From contig AP027304.1 of NCBI GenBank assembly GCA_036322835.1, forward strand, positions 310,001 to 374,000: a stretch of 64,000 bases of DNA, read 5' to 3'. The position numbers and the translations under genes are program-made. Source of the stretch: Tenuifilaceae bacterium CYCD (GTDB lineage: Bacteria; Bacteroidota; Bacteroidia; Bacteroidales; Tenuifilaceae). Below are positions 58,069 through 64,000 of this stretch, piece by piece. Within the stretch, counting starts at the first letter, position 1. Every line of letters begins with the position of its first letter. The notes beneath the pieces were generated by a model. The model made no database searches, was not told the DNA's origin, and saw only the letters and a list, made by a program, of their open reading frames with translations.

Positions 58069-58234
58069 TAACAAAAATTAAAGGAGACACCCACTAATTG
58101 AATGAGTGTTAATTTTTATTTTTCACTTTATTGTTTTTACAGTTAATGTGAATAAATTAATCTACTGCAACTTGACATGAATAATCTTTTTGTCTATAAT
58201 TGCATAATTCACTTTGGTCTTAAATTAAAGTTTT

Positions 58235-58831
58235 ATGAAAATAGATGTCGGCACAAAAAAACTACTGGAGCGACTCACGTCCAAGGTGAACGAGGCCATG
58301 CAAGCACATACTGCTTATGTAAACGATTGCTCAACTCAGGATACTCCATTGCCATACTACTCAAACTTTAAACTATACACATTGTTCGACACCAGCTATA
58401 CTCCTGTTGTTCAATATAACCTTCTTGACAATGGAACCGATACAATTTACCTGGATGGTACACTAAATGCATGGAAAAAAGCCAATGAGATAGAAAAACC
58501 AGAACTGACAATATCAAATGTGATGGATTATGCAAAAATGGTTGTTAGTTCTATTTCAAAGGAAAATATAAAGCATAACATTGTTACCTCCATTGAGGAT
58601 ATCGATTTTTACCAGATGCCCACAGTTGAGCAATTTCAATTAATTGAATCGTCCATAAAACCTCCAGTGATTTCGTTCAGGAATAATTCGTTTAATATAC
58701 TCGCTTGTTTAATTGAGGGCAAAGAACTTTACGATAGCCTTATAAGCGTTAAAAGCACGGGCGAAATTGAAATTTCTGATAAGAACTTAATACTTCAGGA
58801 TATTCCCGTTGATGAATTCGCATGGGATTAA
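58235..58831 (+). CDS. Unknown cytoplasmic protein, 198 residues
   Basis: 198 residues with no signal peptide, membrane segment or recognisable catalytic motif. It is mixed alpha/beta and acidic at the end (VDEFAWD). Cysteines are at about residues 32 and 153. It is preceded by an AT-rich gap of 218 bp and followed by fabD 111 bp downstream with its own promoter, so it seems monocistronic. The coding character is good and no overlapping alternative is better. Function unknown. Confidence 0.75.
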   Translation: MKIDVGTKKLLERLTSKVNEAMQAHTAYVNDCSTQDTPLPYYSNFKLYTLFDTSYTPVVQYNLLDNGTDTIYLDGTLNAWKKANEIEKPELTISNVMDYAKMVVSSISKENIKHNIVTSIEDIDFYQMPTVEQFQLIESSIKPPVISFRNNSFNILACLIEGKELYDSLISVKSTGEIEISDKNLILQDIPVDEFAWD

Positions 58832-58885
58832 AGTCCAATATCTTAATCGCAAATAAAATCTCTTACAGCATCTTCCGGGGTAAAA

Positions 58886-58915
58886 TTGAAGATACAGAAA
58901 AATGGTTTACATTTG
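58886..58915 (+). promoter_or_regulatory. Bacteroidota-type promoter TTG-N19-TACATTTG before fabD
   Basis: TTG at 58886-58888, 19 bases, then TACATTTG at 58908-58915. It lies 27 bases before the fabD ATG and matches the phylum consensus in sequence and spacing. Confidence 0.7.
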
Positions 58916-58942
58916 TCTCGCTAAATCATTAATCAAAAAAAT

Positions 58943-59827
58943 ATGAAAGCATACGTATTCCCCGGTCAGGGTGCACAGTTTGTGGGTATGGGAAAGGATC
59001 TATACGAAAACTCACCATTGGCCAAGGAGATGTTCGAAAAAGCAAACCAAATACTTGGTTTTCGAATCACCGACTTAATGTTCGCTGGTACCGATGAGGA
59101 TTTGAAGCAAACCAAGGTTACCCAGCCTGCCATCTTTTTACATTCCGTTATTCTATCGAAGGTTCTAGGTGGCGATTTTAAACCCGAAATGGTAGCGGGT
59201 CACTCATTGGGTGAATTTTCAGCACTTGTTGCCGCTGGAGCTCTAAGTTTTGAAGATGGGCTAAAATTAGTTTCTGCTCGAGCAATGGCAATGCAAAAGG
59301 CTTGCGAAAAAGAACCATCGACAATGGCTGCTGTACTTGGCCTTGAGGACGAGAAGGTAGAAGAAATATGTAACTCTATTAACGAAGTGGTAGTACCCGC
59401 CAACTATAACTGCCCTGGCCAACTTGTAATATCTGGCTCAATTAAGGGTATCGAAATTGCTTGCCAAAAACTCACCGAGGCTGGAGCAAAGCGTGCGTTA
59501 AAACTTGCCGTGGGTGGCGCATTCCACTCCCCATTAATGGAACCTGCCCGTCAGGAACTTGCTGCTGCAATTAATGCAACGCCATTCAATAAACCGATTT
59601 GTCCTATTTATCAGAATGTTGATGCAAAACCAACCATCGATCCGGAAGTAATTAAGAAAAATCTTGTTGCTCAGCTAACGGCTCCTGTGCGTTGGACTCA
59701 AACTGCAAAAAACATGATTGCCGATGGGGCAACATCCTTTGTAGAACTAGGCCCAGGTAATGTTCTTCAAGGTTTAATTAAGAAAGTTGACAAGAATGTT
59801 GCTGCGGAAAGCAAGCAAACGCTTTAG
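58943..59827 (+). CDS. fabD: Malonyl-CoA:ACP transacylase
   Basis: A 294-residue cytosolic enzyme that moves malonyl from CoA to acyl carrier protein for fatty acid synthesis. The oxyanion/glycine motif FPGQGAQFVGMG is at 6-17, the nucleophile S88 lies in GHSLGEFSALVAAG, and the catalytic His H195 in GGAFHSPLM. Near the C-terminus ELGPGNVLQGLIKK is conserved. The length is normal. It stands alone with its own promoter and a bidirectional terminator; other fab genes are not adjacent. Confidence 0.97.
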   Translation: MKAYVFPGQGAQFVGMGKDLYENSPLAKEMFEKANQILGFRITDLMFAGTDEDLKQTKVTQPAIFLHSVILSKVLGGDFKPEMVAGHSLGEFSALVAAGALSFEDGLKLVSARAMAMQKACEKEPSTMAAVLGLEDEKVEEICNSINEVVVPANYNCPGQLVISGSIKGIEIACQKLTEAGAKRALKLAVGGAFHSPLMEPARQELAAAINATPFNKPICPIYQNVDAKPTIDPEVIKKNLVAQLTAPVRWTQTAKNMIADGATSFVELGPGNVLQGLIKKVDKNVAAESKQTL

Positions 59828-59854
59828 ATCAGATAACAGAATCTAGATATAAAT

Positions 59855-59879
59855 AAAAAACGGGCAATGCCCGTTTTTT
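59855..59879. terminator. Bidirectional hairpin terminator
   Basis: AAAAAACGGGC/GCCCGTTTTTT with a 3-base loop ends fabD (+) and the secreted unknown gene (-), overlapping the latter's stop codon. Confidence 0.85.
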
Positions 59880-60591
59880 ATTTATAGAAAGTCTCACTTA
59901 GAATCTCATTAAACTGAATCAAATCTTTTTCACTCCTTATATCCAGGTTATTATTTCTCAACAGTAACTTAATACCCTTTCGTTCATTCTCAGGAAATAA
60001 ATTAATCAACCTCCTCGAAGATAATCGACTGGTATTAATACTCCTACCATCTGGAAAAATAAATATATATACAGGAACATATTTAACAAGCGTTTTTTGG
60101 TAAGTTCCATTCTTATTAGACACTTCGACACTTCGATCTTTTATTACTTGTCGGTAAGCATACAATCTAACTTTATTAAACGATAACAACTGAGCAAAGA
60201 TCTTGGTTGAATCATTGTTTTGATCTTTCTTATATGGTATCCTATAGAAGGAAATATCTTCTTGACCATTAACATTAATATGGACTTCGGAAACAAAATA
60301 ATCATCAAGAACTACGGGTAAATTGTTATTATTAACCCAAATAAATTTATCGAGGTAACCATTGTAATTTAAATCTTTATCCTTTAAAACAATGCCATTT
60401 CTCAACTTAATATCACCCTTATACCAATTGTCAAGAAAAAACTGATTGCCTACAATGCTAGAATTGTGAGCAAATAGTTTACCTGTTAATTTGGGCATAA
60501 ATACACTTTCGTCCTGATATTGACACATTGCAAGTTTAGACACAACAACAAGAGCAACAACAACCATTATTCGACAAACTATTTTCATCAC
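59878..60591 (-). CDS. Secreted protein of unknown function, 237 residues
   Basis: Signal peptide of ~24 residues (VVSKLAMCQ). The mature protein is beta-rich and polar (FLDNWYKGDIKLRNG, YNGYLDKFIWVN, RLYAYRQVIKDRSV). The stretch KDKDLNYNGYLD looks like a turn-rich or calcium-loop-like sequence, but spacing does not fit a true EF-hand or dockerin. No family is recognised with confidence. It is the last gene of the TonB receptor operon, 7 bp after the MG2/plug-like gene. The likely place is periplasm or outer-membrane surface. Confidence 0.75.
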   Translation of the reverse strand: MMKIVCRIMVVVALVVVSKLAMCQYQDESVFMPKLTGKLFAHNSSIVGNQFFLDNWYKGDIKLRNGIVLKDKDLNYNGYLDKFIWVNNNNLPVVLDDYFVSEVHINVNGQEDISFYRIPYKKDQNNDSTKIFAQLLSFNKVRLYAYRQVIKDRSVEVSNKNGTYQKTLVKYVPVYIFIFPDGRSINTSRLSSRRLINLFPENERKGIKLLLRNNNLDIRSEKDLIQFNEILSETFYK

Positions 60592-60598
60592 CTTAGCC

Positions 60599-62377
60599 TT
60601 AATCGTTTATAACTTTAATTATAATACAGACCGACAAAGGGATTCCCTTACTGGAAACACCTTCAACCTTCACCAAATAATCTGAACACAAATCTCCTGT
60701 AAAGAAATTGAGTTCAAGTTCCTGATCACTTTTTAATCGCACCAAAGGATTCCAGTAAAGTAACTGCCTAAAGTCTGGGGTTCTGTTTCTTTGTTCATCA
60801 GCAGAGTAGTTTGGTGATAAAAATTGCGTTCTAGGCAAATACTGTCCAGCAGGAATAACAACGAGGCCCATTTCATCCTTAAAATTATCAATCTCTTGAT
60901 TGTATGTGAATATAGAAAGGATGCCCTTGAATAGGAAATCGCCGAGTACCCAAGGGGAATTAACTGTTTCAATTCGTTTAACCTTATCCGATCCATAACC
61001 AATAATATCGCTAAGATAAAAAAAAGGTACTCCATCAAGGAAAACAAAAGAATTGCTGTATGTTTGATTAAACAATGGATCAAAAATACTAACCGAGTTT
61101 CGATTCTGACTATTAAGTTTAACCCCATAAAGCGTTTCCGATAGAATGGCATCCAGTTGATTTAAATATAGAAAATCTGATGTATAAACCCTATAATCAG
61201 GAACAGAGTATAGTTGCGGACAGTAAAAATAACTATAATTTGTCGCAATATCCTTAGAAAAATCTACTTCAAAACTTTTGTTTACAGTTGCAATAGTTTG
61301 CAACTTTTTAAGGTAATGAGCGCGACCAGTATTAATGTATTCCGTAGGGTTAAAAGGCTTAGAACAATTATATTTATCATCCATCACTATCCTACAATTT
61401 TCTGCATTATGATTATTCAATAACCCCACGAATAGTATTTTCCCTTCATAGTAATTGTTCAACATAAATTGAAAAGCGCCATTCGAATCAGTAACGACAT
61501 ATTGTAAATTGACCACGGTATCAGGTGTTGACAAAAAAATCATTTGATTAGGGATTCCTACGTCAACAAAATCTATAACTCGGCCTGAAACAATAACCCC
61601 CTTTGTTTCAATACATCTATAATTAATACACTTTTCAGATCGATTCACTTCATCTGCAGAGAAACAGTAGGCCGACTTGATGCTATTTGTTCCATGATTA
61701 AACAATGAATTGACCTCAGTGACAGCAATCGAAACATCAGCGATTGAATCTCCCTGATTATTTGATTTGAAAAGGGTATTCAAAACAACCTTTGATCTTG
61801 GGGAATGCTTGGTTTCAGCAATTCTCAGTTCTAGTGAATAAGACGAGTCAGCAGAGAAATAGCCATTGCAATAGTCTATATCCAGTTTATTTGCCAAACT
61901 ATCCCTATAAGTAGGCTCATTCAACTCTTCAGAAATAGCCTCATCGAACCTGTTGGTTATAAATATTTCCTTGGTAAACTGACTTTGTTCAAAACCACCC
62001 TTCATCCAGTTCGTAAATGCAATTATTTGGTAAAAACCAGTTGAAAGAGTGTCGGGAATATAAATTCGACCATAGCCCGAATTATTCTCTAGCCAAACAC
62101 GCGATTCAAAAATTCTCTTTTGGTTACTATTTCTTATAACCAAGTAAACAATTCGACTATTTTCAAATGCCTCCTGTTGAAGATTATTTAGCAAATAGAT
62201 TTTAAAATAGATGTTCTCCCCAGCAGCATAAATATCCCTATCGGTATGAACATATATAGACTCCCCTATTAACCTGCACTTTGAATCATTATCGGATTCT
62301 ATAATAGCTACACTATATCCATTTAAACACAAAAATAATAATGCATAAAAACTCAACAATATCTTATGATGATTCAT
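60599..62377 (-). CDS. MG2-like and TonB-plug-like surface protein without barrel
   Basis: A 592-residue exported protein (signal ~1-24). The first region (IYVHTDRDIYAAGENIYFKIYL) is the macroglobulin MG2-type motif common in Bacteroidota surface proteins. A carboxypeptidase-regulatory-like domain follows (~255-330, VSGRVIDFVDVGIPNQMIFLS), then a plug-like segment (FVFLDGVPFFYLSDIIGYGSDKVKRIETV). There is no C-terminal TonB-dependent barrel. It follows a DUF4249 lipoprotein gene by 3 bp and the TonB receptor before it, so it is likely an accessory binding subunit of that uptake complex. Domain names are from pattern recognition. Confidence 0.75.
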   Translation of the reverse strand: MNHHKILLSFYALLFLCLNGYSVAIIESDNDSKCRLIGESIYVHTDRDIYAAGENIYFKIYLLNNLQQEAFENSRIVYLVIRNSNQKRIFESRVWLENNSGYGRIYIPDTLSTGFYQIIAFTNWMKGGFEQSQFTKEIFITNRFDEAISEELNEPTYRDSLANKLDIDYCNGYFSADSSYSLELRIAETKHSPRSKVVLNTLFKSNNQGDSIADVSIAVTEVNSLFNHGTNSIKSAYCFSADEVNRSEKCINYRCIETKGVIVSGRVIDFVDVGIPNQMIFLSTPDTVVNLQYVVTDSNGAFQFMLNNYYEGKILFVGLLNNHNAENCRIVMDDKYNCSKPFNPTEYINTGRAHYLKKLQTIATVNKSFEVDFSKDIATNYSYFYCPQLYSVPDYRVYTSDFLYLNQLDAILSETLYGVKLNSQNRNSVSIFDPLFNQTYSNSFVFLDGVPFFYLSDIIGYGSDKVKRIETVNSPWVLGDFLFKGILSIFTYNQEIDNFKDEMGLVVIPAGQYLPRTQFLSPNYSADEQRNRTPDFRQLLYWNPLVRLKSDQELELNFFTGDLCSDYLVKVEGVSSKGIPLSVCIIIKVIND

Positions 62378-62380
62378 ATC

Positions 62381-63448
62381 CTATTTATTTATGTAATTAG
62401 TATACCAGAAACTGGGCATTACATTTATGCTATAACCCGATTTTTCAAAACCTCTGGGGAAGTCAGGGGAATTAATAAAGCGAACGGAAGAGGGGCTCGT
62501 TTCCTGTATGATAAAAGTAAAACTACTTACATTGGAGGCCTCAAAGAAACCTAGAACCGGTCGACCTGAGTCTGTTATACATTTTATATTACAAGGCAAC
62601 TGAACCGTAATTGGATCAAAAATTGAATTATCGGCTGCAAGTTGATCGTGAGCCTTTTTATAGAAGGAATAACTCGCATCATTCAACCTGTAGGCATCAA
62701 TAAAGATAATAAAGCAGGAATAAGCGTGCTCAATGTTCCAGTAATTACTGTTCTGAGGTAAAAAGCACATGGAATGAAAAATCATCCCATTAACATTAAC
62801 ATCATACTTACTGCTAGTTATATTTACATTATTATTGGGATTGTATGTTACCCAACAAAAGTGTGTATTTGAAATCATACCATCATCATTCCAAACATAC
62901 TGTATAAGTAACTCCACATCAAATCTATGCTTAGGAATTACACCTTCGGCTGCTGCAATAGACACAAGGGCTTCTACTCCATCATAGGATTGAACTATAG
63001 TGTTATCTCCAACCTCAATAATAAAATCTTTATTTGAAATATTCCCGGAGATTTCACCTAGCGCATTTTCTTCCAATAGATCCTGATAATCTGACTCATA
63101 CCTTACACCATCATCTAATACAATGGTTAACTTATAGGCATTTCCAATTTGAGGCACAAATAGAATCGTATCCGAATAATAAATTCCACAATCTCCTTCT
63201 ACAAAATAATAATTCTCAGAACGTTTGTCGGTAATATAAACCTGCGCACCCTTAACGGGCTCCAAATCATCTTTATCGTTAAAAGATTTCGCCCACGATA
63301 ACGAAATTGAATGAGTTTTATGTTGGTTGGTAATGATTCCACTTACAACAAGTATTTTATTTGTGCTATTCAAATCGGGATAGTAAACTTCCTTACACGA
63401 AAACAGCAAAGGTATAATAAGAAATATGAACAGAATTCTCGGTTTCAT
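62381..63448 (-). CDS. DUF4249 family outer-membrane lipoprotein
   Basis: 355 residues from the ATG at 63448, chosen because it starts directly before a typical lipoprotein signal (MKPRILFIFLIIPLLFSC, lipid Cys C18); the frame is open up to 63475. The start of the mature part (KILVVSGIITNQHKTHSISLSWAKSF... VKGAQVYITD) is the DUF4249 pattern. Members accompany TonB-dependent receptors in Bacteroidota and are thought to act as surface-exposed accessory proteins. The substrate is unknown. The start lies 16 bp after the receptor stop codon, so translation is probably coupled. Confidence 0.85.
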   Translation of the reverse strand: MKPRILFIFLIIPLLFSCKEVYYPDLNSTNKILVVSGIITNQHKTHSISLSWAKSFNDKDDLEPVKGAQVYITDKRSENYYFVEGDCGIYYSDTILFVPQIGNAYKLTIVLDDGVRYESDYQDLLEENALGEISGNISNKDFIIEVGDNTIVQSYDGVEALVSIAAAEGVIPKHRFDVELLIQYVWNDDGMISNTHFCWVTYNPNNNVNITSSKYDVNVNGMIFHSMCFLPQNSNYWNIEHAYSCFIIFIDAYRLNDASYSFYKKAHDQLAADNSIFDPITVQLPCNIKCITDSGRPVLGFFEASNVSSFTFIIQETSPSSVRFINSPDFPRGFEKSGYSINVMPSFWYTNYINK

Positions 63449-63464
63449 TATAAAAACAATATGT

Positions 63465-64000
63465 TTAAAATACAATATTATAGGTCAATGTAGGGAACGG
63501 TCTTCCGATAATATAAAGTTTATACAAATTATAGCTGTTATCGAAAACCGAATTATTCCTTTGATAATATAAAGAGTACGCATTTTTTCTACCATACACG
63601 TTTATTACTGAAAATGTAAAACTCCCCTTCCACTTTTTCTTTATTCGAAGCGATTCTCCTAATGTGATTGACACATCTAATCGGTGATAGTCAGGAAGCC
63701 TATACTCATTCCTGTCTGAGTAGTATATATACTTATAACCGTTTAAATAGTACTCATATTCAGGAATTGTAACTGGTCGTCCTGTATTATATGTAAAAGT
63801 CGCTGCAAATCTCCACCGCTGAGAAATATAATAATTTCCATTAACAACCAGGTTATGGGTTTTGTCGTAACTTGATGGAAAATATTTATTATCATTTATT
63901 ATTTCGTCATCCCACTTTCCGTTAGTTCGTCTCATTGATCGGGATAATGTATAACTAATCCAACCACCTAATTTCCCTGAATTTTTCTTAATATAGACTT
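63465..64000 (-). CDS. TonB-dependent receptor, C-terminal part only
   Basis: The frame is open through the window end, so the 5' part of the gene is missing. The visible ~178 residues have the pattern of the last strands of a TonB-dependent barrel: GGWISYTLSRSMR, HNLVVNGNYYISQRWRFAATFTYNTGRPVT, LPDYHRLDVSITL and a terminal strand ending in the aromatic F (TYNIVF) needed for barrel insertion. The receptor would import a large ligand across the outer membrane using TonB energy. It heads the operon receptor, DUF4249, MG2/plug-like, secreted unknown. The ligand cannot be inferred. Confidence 0.88.
   Translation of the reverse strand, partial: VYIKKNSGKLGGWISYTLSRSMRRTNGKWDDEIINDNKYFPSSYDKTHNLVVNGNYYISQRWRFAATFTYNTGRPVTIPEYEYYLNGYKYIYYSDRNEYRLPDYHRLDVSITLGESLRIKKKWKGSFTFSVINVYGRKNAYSLYYQRNNSVFDNSYNLYKLYIIGRPFPTLTYNIVF

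Noticed and set aside
60361-60420. EF-hand or dockerin loop in the 237-residue secreted protein
   Set aside because: The DKDLNYNGYLD spacing does not match the ligand positions of an EF-hand loop.
60733-61152. 139-codon - strand ORF in another frame within the MG2/plug-like gene
   Set aside because: Overlaps a continuous 592-residue frame that has recognisable motifs; the alternative has none.

Overview
The window is a chromosomal piece of a Bacteroidota bacterium. The main clues are three very large surface proteins with type IX secretion (T9SS) C-terminal domains, a PorP/SprF-type outer-membrane partner, a TonB-dependent receptor/DUF4249 lipoprotein pair, SpoIIE phosphatases with TPR or HAMP inputs, futalosine-pathway menaquinone genes, and promoters of the TTG-N19-TAnnTTTG type instead of -35/-10 boxes. 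The sequence suggests a gliding or adhesive, environmental, non-photosynthetic member (Bacteroidales/Marinilabiliales-like); genus cannot be decided from sequence reading alone.

Layout. 1-3.7 kb: the 3' part of a T9SS type A surface protein (+). 3.7-18.2 kb (-): a 4505-residue Ig-repeat adhesin with a type B sorting domain, followed 6 bp downstream by its probable PorP/SprF partner. 18.6-26.2 kb (+): housekeeping and redox genes, namely a five-module iron-sulfur flavoprotein fusion, a DUF3667 membrane protein, an OsmC protein, a DUF1858 protein, TruA and an AmrS-type radical SAM enzyme. 26.2-32.8 kb (-): nitroreductase, an iron-type superoxide dismutase downstream of a TPR-SpoIIE phosphatase, a manganese-type superoxide dismutase, a small ORF, and mqnD/mqnB. 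32.9-33.9 kb (+): a 6-pyruvoyl-tetrahydropterin-synthase-like gene and folE.

34.0-56.1 kb (-) is the most unusual part: seven genes with gaps of only 2-22 bp, about 22 kb, in transcription order MFS/HEAT transporter-like protein, HAMP-SpoIIE phosphatase, TIR-like protein, membrane-anchored STAND NTPase with WD40 repeats, outer-membrane barrel, lipoprotein, and a 3476-residue T9SS type A adhesin. It reads as a signal-transduction cassette transcribed together with its cell-surface output. The adhesin carries five nearly identical 252-bp repeats that are much richer in G+C than their surroundings.

56.4-59.8 kb: queuosine-precursor transporter (+), outer-membrane barrel (-), unknown protein (+), fabD (+). 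59.9-64.0 kb (-): TonB receptor (cut by the window end), DUF4249 lipoprotein, an MG2/plug-like surface protein and a secreted unknown, arranged as one operon. No rRNA, tRNA, CRISPR array, insertion sequence or phage gene was seen. Most gene ends facing each other share strong bidirectional hairpin terminators.
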